Numbered from the stretch's first letter, positions 33,743 to 43,091 are shown. The stretch is 64,000 nt of DNA from Sulfuriferula sp047300855 (GCF_047300855.1 NZ_CP170197.1:186001-250000), one strand, 5' to 3'. Notes: generated by a model from the sequence alone, not told the origin. Translations and numbers: made by a program.

Positions 33743-36025
33743 TCAGCGCAAAGCGGCGTCCAGGCTATTCAGGAATTGTGCGGGCGGCTGATAGCCGATT
33801 ACACGGTAAGCGACTTCCTTGCCGTTACGATCAAAGAAGATCAGCCCCGGTGGGCCGAACAGGCCAAAGCGTTTAAGCAACGCCTTGTCGTCACTGGTAT
33901 TGTTGGTGACGTCTGCCTGCAGCAACACCGCATCTTTGAGCGCGGCCTGTACTTTAGGATCGGTAAAAGTGCCATGTTCCATTTCCTTGCATGACACGCA
34001 CCAGTCTGCGTAAAAATCCAGCACGACAAATTTTCCGTTTGATTGACTGATCTTGCTGTCCAGTTCAGCCAGGTTTTTGACCCGAGTGAATTTCAACCCG
34101 GTCTCCTGGGCAGCGCTTGCCGCGCCGCCCTTGAATACCGACAGGGGTTGCAACACATCGCGTCCGCCAGCCAGCACGCCCACAATCAGGGCTACGCCAG
34201 CCAGCAGCGCGATGACGCCCAGCCCTTTCCACAGGCGTTGCCAGCCCGAGGCATTGACGGCGAGTGGCTCAATGGCCTTGAGGTGCATGGCCGACGCAAT
34301 AAGCAGCGTAGCCCACAACAACATTTGTATCCAGGACGCTATCAGTGGCGTGATCAGCCAGATCGCAATGGCCAGCATGAGTACGCCGAAGAAGTTTTTC
34401 ACGGCGTTCATCCAGCTGCCGGCGCGCGGCAATAACGTGCCGGCGGAAATGCCGACCAGCAATAACGGCACGCCCATGCCGATTGCCAGCGAGAACAACG
34501 CCCAGCCGCCGAGTACCGTGCTGCCGGTCTGCGCAATGAACGCCAGCGCAGCGGCCAGCGGCGGCGCGACGCAAGGACCGACTATCAGCGCTGACAGCGC
34601 GCCCATGACAAATACCCCAATGAAATTGCCGCCCTTGACTTTATTGCTGGCATCGGAAAATTTGCTCTGGATGAAACTGGGCAGCTGCAGCTCAAAGAAA
34701 CCGAACATGGAGAGTGCCAGCAATACGAACACGCTGGCGCCGATGGAAAGCGCAATCGGGTTCTGCAGCGCATTGGAGATCAAGGTTCCGGACAAGGCTG
34801 CCGCAACCCCGGCCAGCGCATAGGTAATGGCCATGCCCAGTACATAGGCGAGGGACAGCATGAAGCCTGACAGCCGCGTGACCCGTTTCTGTCCGGCGAT
34901 AATTCCCGACAAAATCGGGATCATCGGGAATACGCATGGGGTGAGCGACAGCAACAGTCCAGCACCGAAAAACGTGGCAATAATGGTCCAGAAATGGCCG
35001 CCTTTGAGCACACGCTCGATTTGCGACGATTCTGATAACGGCGCTTCGGTGGAGGCATTCGCGCCAGGCGCGGCCGCAGTCACGGAGGATGTCGTCGCCG
35101 CGGCGACGGGTTCCGCGTTCTTCTCCAGGCTGGCAGAACCCGCTGTCGTCGCCGGAAGTGTCAGCGTAAAAGACTTGCTGATCGGCGGATAGCACACGCC
35201 TTTTTCACTGCATCCCTGATAACTCGCTTCCACCACGACTTTGTCGGCGCTGCCCGCGGGACGATTGAGCAGGACATTGGCGCTGAAATCGTGGTGATAG
35301 ACTTCCATGCGGCCGAAGTTCGGATCCTGTTTGATATCGCCGGCCGGCAATAGCGCCTTGGCCACGCTTACTCCGGCCGGGGATTTTACCGTGAAGTGAA
35401 TCTTGTCCTTGTATAAATAATAGTCGGGAGCCAGCGTGAAGCTCGCCTTCAGGGTTTGTCCGTTGACGGCGCTCAGGTTTAATTTGAAGGCCTCGTCTGG
35501 CGGAAGAAATTGAGGCGGTTCATTGCCGGTAATTTTGTCCCCGAGGTTGCGCAGACCGGCCAATATGCCAGGAGACCCGGCAGGGGGAGGCGGCTGGATG
35601 GAAACGGGATCGGCAGCGGCGAGTTTGATGGTTGCCACGCTATCCATCGGTGTGTAACACACCCCCGCATCAGCACAGCCTTGCGACACGGCTTTGAGCT
35701 TCACGCTCTGTGCGTTGCCGGTACGGGTAAAGGGCAACTTGACGCGTACTTCGTTACGATAGGTTTCCACCTGGCCGAATGTCGGATCCGCGTGCATTTT
35801 TCCGGCGGGAAACTGAGGCGTACCGAGTGTGCCGCCATCCAGGCTGAACTTGAAACGTTCGCGGTACATGTAGTAGCCATCTGCAATCTGGTAACGGACT
35901 TCCAGGTGGTTGGCATCGGCCTGTTGCGCCGAGAACCGGAACGCTTGCTCAGGCTCCAGCAAGTCTGCAGCGCTTGCCTGGGCCAAACCGAGAAACAACA
36001 AAAACAAAAAACCAAAAATGCGCAT
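33743..36025 (-). CDS. dsbD: Thiol:disulfide interchange protein DsbD with duplicated N-terminal domain
   Basis: 760 residues, against about 565 in E. coli. A signal peptide (ends AQASAA) is followed by two DsbD-alpha domains: the first has GCADAGVCYTP (about residue 118), the second GCSEKGVCYPP (about 272), both with the paired Cys. An eight-helix membrane domain carries TPCVFPMIP and GPCVAPPLA. The C-terminal thioredoxin domain has WCVSC in FYADWCVSCKEME. It carries reductant from cytoplasmic thioredoxin to periplasmic partners such as the adjacent TlpA. Confidence 0.94.
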   Translation of the reverse strand: MRIFGFLFLLFLGLAQASAADLLEPEQAFRFSAQQADANHLEVRYQIADGYYMYRERFKFSLDGGTLGTPQFPAGKMHADPTFGQVETYRNEVRVKLPFTRTGNAQSVKLKAVSQGCADAGVCYTPMDSVATIKLAAADPVSIQPPPPAGSPGILAGLRNLGDKITGNEPPQFLPPDEAFKLNLSAVNGQTLKASFTLAPDYYLYKDKIHFTVKSPAGVSVAKALLPAGDIKQDPNFGRMEVYHHDFSANVLLNRPAGSADKVVVEASYQGCSEKGVCYPPISKSFTLTLPATTAGSASLEKNAEPVAAATTSSVTAAAPGANASTEAPLSESSQIERVLKGGHFWTIIATFFGAGLLLSLTPCVFPMIPILSGIIAGQKRVTRLSGFMLSLAYVLGMAITYALAGVAAALSGTLISNALQNPIALSIGASVFVLLALSMFGFFELQLPSFIQSKFSDASNKVKGGNFIGVFVMGALSALIVGPCVAPPLAAALAFIAQTGSTVLGGWALFSLAIGMGVPLLLVGISAGTLLPRAGSWMNAVKNFFGVLMLAIAIWLITPLIASWIQMLLWATLLIASAMHLKAIEPLAVNASGWQRLWKGLGVIALLAGVALIVGVLAGGRDVLQPLSVFKGGAASAAQETGLKFTRVKNLAELDSKISQSNGKFVVLDFYADWCVSCKEMEHGTFTDPKVQAALKDAVLLQADVTNNTSDDKALLKRFGLFGPPGLIFFDRNGKEVAYRVIGYQPPAQFLNSLDAALR

Positions 36026-36143
36026 CTATTCAATCTCCAGGCGTTGCGTATTTATATACACACTATTAATTAAGTCTCTCGGGTCCACGAAATTCTTACT
36101 GCATACACGCTTTAAATTTCCACGGATGTCCTAATCTGGACAG

Positions 36144-36467
36144 TCATGGGTTGTCGGTAGTTTCTGTGACGATCCAGCCCAGATAGTCGGCCAGGCCTGC
36201 CACGATGGGTAGAGCGATGATTTCAGGTACCGTATAGGGATGGCATGCGCGGATGCTTCGTTCCACCGCGTCGTAATGGCATCGCTGGGTTTTAATCAGT
36301 ACAGGCACCTCGGTTGTGGATTCTATGGTGCCGTGCCACCGGTAGGTGGACACGCAGGGTGGCATAATGTTCACACACGCAGCAATTTTTGTTGCCACCA
36401 GCTGTTTTGCCAGGCGCTGAGCGCTGTCTTCAGTAGGCAGGTTGGTTAAGATAACGATGGCTTCCAT
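36144..36467 (-). CDS. cutA: CutA1 divalent-ion tolerance protein
   Basis: 107 residues, standard for the trimeric CutA1 family: ILTNLPTEDSAQRLAKQLV at the start, IAACVNIMPPCVSTYRWHG in the core and EVPVLIKTQ. CutA proteins are linked to copper tolerance in E. coli, but the direct function is uncertain. It sits upstream of dsbD on the same strand, 118 bp away, as is common in betaproteobacteria. Confidence 0.93.
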   Translation of the reverse strand: MEAIVILTNLPTEDSAQRLAKQLVATKIAACVNIMPPCVSTYRWHGTIESTTEVPVLIKTQRCHYDAVERSIRACHPYTVPEIIALPIVAGLADYLGWIVTETTDNP

Positions 36468-36491
36468 ATTTGAATTGAGAAGGTTTCAGCG

Positions 36492-36914
36492 ATGCGCGTC
36501 TTGTTGGGCATGATTATAGTGCTGAGTTTCCCGGCGCTGGAGATTTATACTCTGGTTCAGATATACCATTATATCGGCTGGTGGATTGTTGTTTTGCTGG
36601 CAGCCGGCATGTTGACGGGATGGTTGCTGATCGTGGGTGAGCGCTTGGCATTTTTCGCGCGCATGAGCATGACCCTGCAGTCAGGAGGCTCTCCGTTGCG
36701 CGCGCTGATCGATAGTGGCCGCACCATGATTGCGGGTGCGCTGTTTATTTTCCCGGGAGTAATCAGCGACGTGCTAGCGGTGCTGGTGCTGTTCCTGCCA
36801 TTGCCGGGGAGCCGCTCACCGCAGACAGCTGAGAGTGAGCCAGGCGTGATCGAAGGCGAATACAGGCGAGAGCACGATGACAGGCTGGAGCGCGGCGCAG
36901 ATTCGAAACGCTGA
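36492..36914 (+). CDS. fxsA: FxsA-family membrane protein
   Basis: 140 residues. It has the FxsA pattern of transmembrane helices: FPALEIYTLVQIYHYIGWW, GMLTGWLLIVGERLAFF, then GGSPLRALIDSGRTMIAGALF and FPGVISDVLAVLVLFLP. An Arg/Glu-rich cytoplasmic tail ends the protein. In E. coli FxsA lowers F-exclusion of phage T7; its cellular job is not understood. It is divergent from cutA with only 24 bp between, so the promoters must be very compact. Confidence 0.9.
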   Translation: MRVLLGMIIVLSFPALEIYTLVQIYHYIGWWIVVLLAAGMLTGWLLIVGERLAFFARMSMTLQSGGSPLRALIDSGRTMIAGALFIFPGVISDVLAVLVLFLPLPGSRSPQTAESEPGVIEGEYRREHDDRLERGADSKR

Positions 36915-37000
36915 CCCGTGCTGCGTATGAGTGTTACCCATACCTGACGCGAGGAGGAATGGTTGCCGTTTAGCCGTGCTTTTCCAGCCCCGTTACGCCA

Positions 37001-37606
37001 TTAGCGGCGCGGTGCAGTCAGCTCGATAAAGCGCGCTTTGTCTGTAGCAAATCTGGCCCGGGTATCGGCCATTTCCTTGTTTTTTTGCGCAATCGTGCCT
37101 TCCAGGTGAGCAATTTCCCGCGCGTTGGCATCATGGGTTTCTGCGATGCGCACCGGAATCCGATGCTTGCCCTGCGTTTTTAGCGTAATTTGCTGATCGA
37201 TCTGGGCTTGCTGGGCACGCAGTTGGCTTAGTTGATTTTCGCTGTTCTTGATGGACAGCTTGACTAACTCCAGGCTGCGGTCACGCGCCAGATCGATATC
37301 CGCGGCAGAGGTATACGTATTCAACAGTGCCGTGTCACGCCGTTTCTGTTCGGTTTTGGCTTGTAACTCCTGCTGCAGGCGCGCTTGCTCGGCGGCGCGC
37401 AATTGCTGTTGCTCGGGCGTCATCGCACCGGCATTCTGCTTGATCGTCAGACCCTGTTTATCAAGTTCTACATTGGCACGCCCGGTGGCCTGTTGCGGCA
37501 AGGTATCGCCGTAGTGCGTGCGGCCTTGCGCATCCACCCATTTATACATGGCAGCCTGTGCGGGGAGTGCCAACCCAAAAATCATCATGTAGAGCAAAAC
37601 GCGCAT
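37001..37606 (-). CDS. DUF4124 exported coiled-coil protein
   Basis: 201 residues. A signal peptide (ALPAQA) is followed by the DUF4124 core MYKWVDAQGRTHYGDTLP. A long Gln/Ala/Arg-rich helical region predicted as coiled coil then runs to the end (LRAAEQARLQQELQAKTEQ, LSQLRAQQAQIDQQ). DUF4124 proteins are common periplasmic proteins of unknown function in betaproteobacteria. Its start lies 14 bp from the left end of the MITE-like element. Confidence 0.85.
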   Translation of the reverse strand: MRVLLYMMIFGLALPAQAAMYKWVDAQGRTHYGDTLPQQATGRANVELDKQGLTIKQNAGAMTPEQQQLRAAEQARLQQELQAKTEQKRRDTALLNTYTSAADIDLARDRSLELVKLSIKNSENQLSQLRAQQAQIDQQITLKTQGKHRIPVRIAETHDANAREIAHLEGTIAQKNKEMADTRARFATDKARFIELTAPRR

Positions 37607-37620
37607 TTTTTATTCTCTTA

Positions 37621-37886
37621 GGGCTCGTTAATGAATAACTTGGACATACGCTGGGGTTACTTTGAGCGCAGACCAAGGCGCAAGACGTGCGGTTGTGTCA
37701 TTCACAACAAGCGGCTTGCAACGCCGGGATGCGCTCAAAGCGACCCCAGCCCGGAGGGTTGCTGCGTATTCGGGCGTCTGCGGCGTTGCAAAGCTTGCGA
37801 ATGGAACGACCATTCGCCGCGCTTCGCGCCTTGCATCCATCCCGAATATGCAGCAACGTATGTTCAAGTTATTCATTAACGAGCCC
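37621..37886. mobile_element. 266-bp two-lobed palindromic MITE-like element
   Basis: Terminal inverted repeats of 30 bp (37621-37650 and 37857-37886) start GGGCTCGTTAATGAATAACT and differ at one position. TTA flanks both ends, consistent with a 3-bp target duplication. Inside are two nested palindromes: lobe 1, 37650-37670 with 37730-37750 (2 mismatches), inner hairpin GTTGTG-TCATT-CACAAC; lobe 2, 37758-37774 with 37841-37857 (1 mismatch), inner hairpin GCGAATGG-AACGA-CCATTCGC. The small ORFs across it are products of symmetry, not genes. Confidence 0.85.
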
Positions 37887-38528
37887 TTATGTCACACCGT
37901 AAACTTCCCGGTAACGGGCCACTGCCTGCAAATTCTGTTCCATGTTCGGGTGATCATGCAAATACGCGAGCAGGTCGGCGAGGCTGGCAATGGCGAATAC
38001 CGGGATGCCGTATTGCGCTTGCACTTCCTGCACCGCCGACAAAGTCCCCTGACCGCGTTCCATGCGGTCCAGCGCGATGACGACGCCAGCCGGGGTGGCG
38101 CCATGGCCGCGAATCAGCTCCACCGACTCGCGCACCGAGGTGCCGGCCGAGATCACGTCGTCAATAATCAATACCCGTCCGTGCAGCGGCGCACCGACGA
38201 TGGTGCCGCCCTCGCCATGGTCCTTGGCTTCTTTGCGATTGAAACTGTACGGCACTTTCTGCCCCTGTGCGGCCAGTGCGACGACCGTGGTCGCCGCCAG
38301 CGGAATGCCTTTATATGCAGGCCCGAACAGCACATCGAATTTGATTCCGGCAGCGCGTATCGCTTTCGCGTAAAATTCGCCAAGCTGTTTCAAGGCCATG
38401 CCATCGGCAAATAGCCCGGCATTAAAGAAATAGGGACTGATGCGCCCGGCCTTGGTCTTGAATTCGCCGAAGCACAATACGTTTTGTTCAATGGCGAAAG
38501 ATAGGAACGCTTGTCTGAAATCGGACAT
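37887..38528 (-). CDS. pyrE: Orotate phosphoribosyltransferase
   Basis: 213 residues, as in E. coli. The PRPP-binding motif is VLIIDDVISAGTSVRES. KTKAGRISPYFFNAGLF and LFGPAYKGIPLAA are family markers. It makes OMP from orotate. The stop codon is the TAA formed by the TTA that abuts the MITE-like element, so the element landed exactly at the gene's end without truncating it. A solo copy of the element's end lies 2 bp upstream of the start. Confidence 0.96.
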   Translation of the reverse strand: MSDFRQAFLSFAIEQNVLCFGEFKTKAGRISPYFFNAGLFADGMALKQLGEFYAKAIRAAGIKFDVLFGPAYKGIPLAATTVVALAAQGQKVPYSFNRKEAKDHGEGGTIVGAPLHGRVLIIDDVISAGTSVRESVELIRGHGATPAGVVIALDRMERGQGTLSAVQEVQAQYGIPVFAIASLADLLAYLHDHPNMEQNLQAVARYREVYGVT

Positions 38529-38530
38529 GA

Positions 38531-38545
38531 TTAGGGCTCGTTAAT
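38531..38545. repeat. Solo 15-bp end of the MITE-like element upstream of pyrE
   Basis: TTAGGGCTCGTTAAT matches the left flank plus first 12 bases of the element (37618-37632) exactly. No second end is seen nearby. It may be an excision relic or a chance insertion target. Confidence 0.5.
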
Positions 38546-38561
38546 TCTGGAAAATAAACAC

Positions 38562-39341
38562 GTGCGCATTATAACCGCCAACCTCAACGGGATTCGCTCT
38601 GCCAGCAGCAAGGGCTTCTTCGACTGGCTTGCCACGCAAAACGCCGACGTGGTGTGCGTGCAGGAACTGAAAGCACAGATGACCGACATGCGTCGTGAAA
38701 TGCTCCAGCCAGACGGCTTCTTCGGTTACTTCCATTATGCGGAAAAAAAAGGCTACAGCGGTGTGGGCATCTACGCCAAAAAACAGCCGGATGCGGTAAT
38801 CGAAGGATTGGGCATTGCCGACATCGATGCGGAAGGGCGTTACATTGAAGCGCAATTCGGCAATCTGAGCGTGATTTCGCTGTACCTGCCGTCCGGCTCC
38901 AGCTCAGATGAGCGTCAACAGGTCAAATTCAGCTTCCTGGAGCGCTTCTACCCGCGCCTGACCGAACTTAAAAATTGCGGGCGCGAAGTGATCCTGTGCG
39001 GTGACTGGAACATCGCCCACAAGGAAATCGACCTGAAAAACTGGAAATCCAACCAGAAAAATTCCGGATTTTTGCCTGAAGAGCGCGCCTGGATGAGCAA
39101 GGTTCAGGATGAACTCGGTTTTGTGGATGTGCATCGTATGCTCTGCCCGGATGCTACCGGTGACGCCTACACCTGGTGGAGCAACCGCGGCCAGGCCTGG
39201 GCCAACAACGTCGGCTGGCGCATTGATTACCAGATTGCCACGCCCGGCATCGCTGCTCAGGCGCGCGCCGCGAGCGTGTATAAAGACGCGCGTTTTTCCG
39301 ACCACGCTCCCCTCATCATCGACTACGCATCCCCGCAATGA
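38562..39341 (+). CDS. xth: Exodeoxyribonuclease III
   Basis: 259 residues from a GTG start at 38562 (MRIITANLNGIRSASSKG). Motifs of the ExoIII/AP-endonuclease family: VCVQELKAQ (metal-binding Glu), CGDWNIAHKEIDLKNWK, and the C-terminal SDHAPLIIDY with the catalytic His. It repairs abasic sites and degrades 3' ends. Its stop overlaps the ampG start (ATGA). Confidence 0.94.
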   Translation: MRIITANLNGIRSASSKGFFDWLATQNADVVCVQELKAQMTDMRREMLQPDGFFGYFHYAEKKGYSGVGIYAKKQPDAVIEGLGIADIDAEGRYIEAQFGNLSVISLYLPSGSSSDERQQVKFSFLERFYPRLTELKNCGREVILCGDWNIAHKEIDLKNWKSNQKNSGFLPEERAWMSKVQDELGFVDVHRMLCPDATGDAYTWWSNRGQAWANNVGWRIDYQIATPGIAAQARAASVYKDARFSDHAPLIIDYASPQ

Positions 39342-40591
39342 CTCAGCACGTAGCGAAGCCCAGCTGGCAGGAAACGCTCAAGTCCATTTTTAGCGGACGC
39401 ATGCTGGTGGCGCTGGTGATGGGGTTTACCTCGGGGCTGCCGCTGTTGCTCACCGGTTCGGTATTGCAGGCGTGGCTGAAGGATTCCGGAGTGAGTTTGG
39501 CTGCGATCGGCGCGGCGTCGCTGATCGGGCTGCCGTATACGCTGAAATTCCTGTGGGCGCCGCTGTTTGACCGTTTCACCCTGCCGCTATTCGGGCGACG
39601 GCGCGGCTGGCTGCTGCTGATGCAGATTATTCTGGCGGCGGCGCTGGTGGGTTTGAGCTTGTCCAATCCGGCGACCAATCTGTGGGGCGTCGCTCTGGCA
39701 GCGCTGCTGGTGACGTTCTTTTCCGCCTCGCAGGACATCGTTGTCGACGCCTACCGGCGCGAAAGCCTGCACGACGCGGAACTGGGTTTCGGATCGGCGC
39801 TGTTCGTCAACGGTTATCGCATCGGCATGCTGCTGGCGGGCGGTGGCGGACTGATTCTGGCCGACCTGCTGAGCTTCCCGGTGATGTACCAACTCATGGC
39901 GGCGTTCATGGGGGTGGGCATCATCACCACGCTGCTGGCGCGCGAACCGGCGCTGGCTCCGGGCGCGCCGCGCACGCTGAAAAGTGCAGTCATTGAACCC
40001 TTCGTGGAATTTTTCAAGCGCGAGGAAGCGTGGCTGATCCTCGCCTTCATCCTGTTCTACAAGCTCGGCGACACCCTCGCTACCGCCATTTCCACGCCGT
40101 TTTATCTGGATCTCGGCTTCACCAAGACCGAGATCGGCGCGGTGGTCAAACTGTTCGGTTTCTGGGCCACCATACTCGGCGGCACGTTGGGCGGCATCTG
40201 GATATTGCGGATGGGTATGTACCGGGCATTGTGGACGTTCGGCATCCTGCAAATGCTGTCCACGTTCGGCTTTGTCCTGCTGGCACACCTGGGCCCCCAC
40301 CTTTCCGGGCTGGCGGCAGTGGTCGCGGTGGAGAATTTCACCGGCGGGCTGGGTACGGCGGCATTTGTCGGTTTCATGGGAGCGATGACCGACAAGCGCT
40401 TTACTGCCACCCAGTACGCGCTGCTGTCCAGCCTGATGGGCGTACCGCGGGTGATCCTGTCCGCTCCGACCGGGTGGATGGCGGAAACCATGGGCTGGAC
40501 GCTATTTTTCCTGACTTGCACGCTCATGGCGCTACCGGGTTTGTGGTTGTTGCGACGCTTTAAAGGATGGACGGAGCCAGCCAGTGCCTGA
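39338..40591 (+). CDS. ampG: AmpG-like muropeptide MFS transporter
   Basis: 417 residues with about 12 transmembrane helices. AmpG markers are the N-terminal FTSGLPLLLTGSVLQAWLKD, SLIGLPYTLKFLWAPLFDRF, and SASQDIVVDAYRRE. It imports anhydromuropeptides released in cell-wall turnover. It is translationally coupled to xth (4-bp overlap) and overlaps the next gene by 8 bp. Confidence 0.92.
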   Translation: MTQHVAKPSWQETLKSIFSGRMLVALVMGFTSGLPLLLTGSVLQAWLKDSGVSLAAIGAASLIGLPYTLKFLWAPLFDRFTLPLFGRRRGWLLLMQIILAAALVGLSLSNPATNLWGVALAALLVTFFSASQDIVVDAYRRESLHDAELGFGSALFVNGYRIGMLLAGGGGLILADLLSFPVMYQLMAAFMGVGIITTLLAREPALAPGAPRTLKSAVIEPFVEFFKREEAWLILAFILFYKLGDTLATAISTPFYLDLGFTKTEIGAVVKLFGFWATILGGTLGGIWILRMGMYRALWTFGILQMLSTFGFVLLAHLGPHLSGLAAVVAVENFTGGLGTAAFVGFMGAMTDKRFTATQYALLSSLMGVPRVILSAPTGWMAETMGWTLFFLTCTLMALPGLWLLRRFKGWTEPASA

Positions 40592-41255
40592 GATTTCCTA
40601 CGTCTCGGTATTTCTGGTCGGCCTGCTGGGCGGGGTGCACTGCGTGGGCATGTGCGGCGGCATCGTCACCGCGCTGTCGCTGTCTTCGACCACGCGCCGC
40701 CCCGCACTGCCCATGCTGCTGGCTTACAATTTCGGGCGCATCGCCAGCTACGCGCTGGCCGGAGCGATTGTCGGAGCAATCGGGGCAAGCACTCTATTGC
40801 TGGAGAGATTCGTGCCCGCCGAGCGCGTACTGTATGGCGTGGCCAATATCATGCTGATCCTGCTGGGGCTGTATCTGGCCGGGTTGTCGCGCGCCGTGCT
40901 GGTGCTGGAACGGGTGGGCGGCGTGGTGTGGGCACGGCTGCAGCCACTGATGAAACGCTTCATCCCGGTGCGCACCCTGCCGCAGGCATTTTTTACCGGC
41001 GCCGTGTGGGGCTGGTTGCCGTGCGGACTGGTGTATTCGGTGCTGATCTCGGCGCTGGCGACCGCCAGTGCCGTACACGGCGCGATGTTGATGCTGGCGT
41101 TTGGCGCGGGAACCTTGCCCAATCTCCTGGCGATGGGGTTGTTCGCCCAGCGTCTGCAAACACTCACCCGCAAGCCGGGCGTGCGGCTGGCAGCCGGACT
41201 GCTGGTAGCGGCGTTTGGCGTGTGGGGATTAACCCGGTTGATTTTATATGTCTGA
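40584..41255 (+). CDS. TauE/SafE-like (COG2836) membrane protein
   Basis: 223 residues, six or so helices. The start MPEISYVSVFLVGLLGGVHC and the HCVGMCGGIV motif (paired Cys), plus the FTGAVWGWLPCGLVYSVL repeat, define the DsbD-2/COG2836 subfamily often seen with cytochrome oxidase maturation genes. A role in copper or thiol handling is a guess from family. It overlaps ampG and rsmB by 8 bp each. Confidence 0.82.
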   Translation: MPEISYVSVFLVGLLGGVHCVGMCGGIVTALSLSSTTRRPALPMLLAYNFGRIASYALAGAIVGAIGASTLLLERFVPAERVLYGVANIMLILLGLYLAGLSRAVLVLERVGGVVWARLQPLMKRFIPVRTLPQAFFTGAVWGWLPCGLVYSVLISALATASAVHGAMLMLAFGAGTLPNLLAMGLFAQRLQTLTRKPGVRLAAGLLVAAFGVWGLTRLILYV

Positions 41256-42525
41256 ACCCATCCATCAACCGCCGTTGCGCCAGTTATTGAAACGCGCGGC
41301 CTACGCCGTGGACGCCGTGGTGCACAAAGGCCAGAACCTCAATCGCGTGCTGGCGCAGCAGCCTGTTGAGGGACGCGCCACGGTACAGGACATCTGCTAC
41401 GGCAGTTTGCGCGAGTACGCGTTGCTGGCGGCGCTGCGCGATGCGCTGCTGAGTAATCCGCTCAAGGACAGCCTGGTCGCGGCGCTGCTGGTGGTGGCGT
41501 TGCGCCAGCTGCGCGCGCGCCCGGATGCGACGCATACCGTGGTCAACGAAGCCGTGGAAGCCGCCGCCGCGATTCAGCCGTGGGCGCGCGGCCTGGTCAA
41601 TGGCGTATTGCGCAATTACCTGCGCCAGGCCGATGCGCTCAGTGCCGCGGTGATCCGGAAAGAAAGCGTGCGCTGGAATTACCCGCAGTGGTGGATAGAC
41701 AAGTTGCGCATCGCCTACCCGGAACACTGGCAAGCGGCGCTGGCAGCGGGCAACCAGCATGCGCCGATGACGCTGCGGGTGAATCAGCACCACGGCAGTG
41801 CTGCGGCGTACCTGGAATTGCTGCGTGATGCCGGGGTGGAAGCCACGCAAACCGGCGCATTTGCATTGCAACTGACGCAGCCGGTTGCGGTGGCGCAACT
41901 GCTCGGCTTTGCGTCGGGACGGGTGTCGGTACAGGATGCCGGCGCGCAGCTTGCTGCGCCGCTGCTGGATTTGCACGATGGCCAGCGCGTGCTGGATGCC
42001 TGTGCTGCACCGGGCGGCAAGACCGGACATATTCTGGAAACGGCCGATGTGGCGCTCACCGCGCTGGATTCCGACATGGCTCGCCTGGAGCGCGTGCGTG
42101 AAAATCTCGATCGCCTGCAGCTCAAGGCCACGCTTGCCTGCGGAGACGCCGCTCAGCCCGACACCTGGTGGGATGGCCAGCCGTTCGACCGCATCCTCGC
42201 CGACGTACCCTGCTCGGCATCGGGCGTGGTGCGCCGTCACCCGGACATCAAATGGCTGCGGCGCCCGGACGATATTGCACATTTTGCCGCACAGCAAGCC
42301 GCCATGCTGCCTGCGCTCTGGCGGTGCCTGGCGCACGGTGGTAAATTGCTGTACGCAACCTGTTCCATTTTCCCTGAAGAAAATCAGCGCCAGGTGGACG
42401 CCTTTCTTGACCGGCATGATGATGCAAGCCAGCTGGACCTGGAAGGCGAATGGATCAACCCCGGTCAGCTGCTACCCGATGAACAACACGATGGTTTTTT
42501 TTATGCGCTGCTTGCCAAGAACTAG
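41248..42525 (+). CDS. rsmB: 16S rRNA m5C967 methyltransferase RsmB
   Basis: 425 residues. An N-terminal NusB-like helical domain (KRAAYAVDAVVHKGQNLN) is followed by a methyltransferase core. The SAM site is DACAAPGGKTGHILE, the catalytic Cys pair is in DVPCSASGVVRRHPDIKWLR and YATCSIFPEENQ. It methylates C967 of 16S rRNA. It overlaps the next gene by 23 bp. Confidence 0.95.
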   Translation: MSEPIHQPPLRQLLKRAAYAVDAVVHKGQNLNRVLAQQPVEGRATVQDICYGSLREYALLAALRDALLSNPLKDSLVAALLVVALRQLRARPDATHTVVNEAVEAAAAIQPWARGLVNGVLRNYLRQADALSAAVIRKESVRWNYPQWWIDKLRIAYPEHWQAALAAGNQHAPMTLRVNQHHGSAAAYLELLRDAGVEATQTGAFALQLTQPVAVAQLLGFASGRVSVQDAGAQLAAPLLDLHDGQRVLDACAAPGGKTGHILETADVALTALDSDMARLERVRENLDRLQLKATLACGDAAQPDTWWDGQPFDRILADVPCSASGVVRRHPDIKWLRRPDDIAHFAAQQAAMLPALWRCLAHGGKLLYATCSIFPEENQRQVDAFLDRHDDASQLDLEGEWINPGQLLPDEQHDGFFYALLAKN

Positions 42526-43081
42526 CTGGCTGGCGCTGCTGATGCTGGCGCTATCCATGCAACTCATTCTGTTCGCCCCTGCCGGACGCGCGGCGAGCGA
42601 GGGTATCCATATCAAATCCGCAGAGCTCAAGCTGATGGATGAGGTATATCAACTCAATGCACATTTGACCATCACGCTGGGCCCCACCCTGGAGGAAGCC
42701 GTCAGAAAAGGCCTTGCGCTCAACTTCATTACCGAATTCCAGTTGCATCGGCGGCGCTGGTACTGGTTCAACGAAGAAATCGCCAAAGTCACCCGCAATA
42801 CCCGGCTCACTTACAATCCGCTGTTGCGTCAGTACCTGCTGAGCGAGGGTTCGCAGCAACTTAGTTTTGATACGCTCGAAGATGCGCTCGAAGCACTAGG
42901 AGAAATCAGTGCATGGACAGTGCTGGATCGGCGTTTACTCTACAAGCGCTACAGTTATGTGGCCACACTGAGTATGCGCATGGATGTGTCACAACTGCCC
43001 AAACCGCTGCAAATCAATGCCATCAGTTCGCGTAAATGGGATCTTGAGTCCGCTCCGTTTGAATGGAGCATGTCACCGTGA
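42503..43081 (+). CDS. DUF4390 exported protein
   Basis: 192 residues from the ATG at 42503 (MRCLPRTSWL). Another ATG at 42491 is in frame. A signal peptide (LFAPAGRAAS) is followed by the DUF4390 domain: IHIKSAELKLMDEVYQLNAH, LTITLGPTLEEAVRKGLAL, FQLHRRRWYWFNEEIAK. The function is unknown. It is conserved between rsmB and ntrY in betaproteobacteria, which helps identify it. Confidence 0.88.
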   Translation: MRCLPRTSWLALLMLALSMQLILFAPAGRAASEGIHIKSAELKLMDEVYQLNAHLTITLGPTLEEAVRKGLALNFITEFQLHRRRWYWFNEEIAKVTRNTRLTYNPLLRQYLLSEGSQQLSFDTLEDALEALGEISAWTVLDRRLLYKRYSYVATLSMRMDVSQLPKPLQINAISSRKWDLESAPFEWSMSP

Positions 43082-43091
43082 GCAGAAGTAG

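Noticed and set aside
37628..37879. Two opposed 82-codon open frames with matching starts (MNNL)
   Set aside because: They are mirror products of the inverted-repeat element, not genes.
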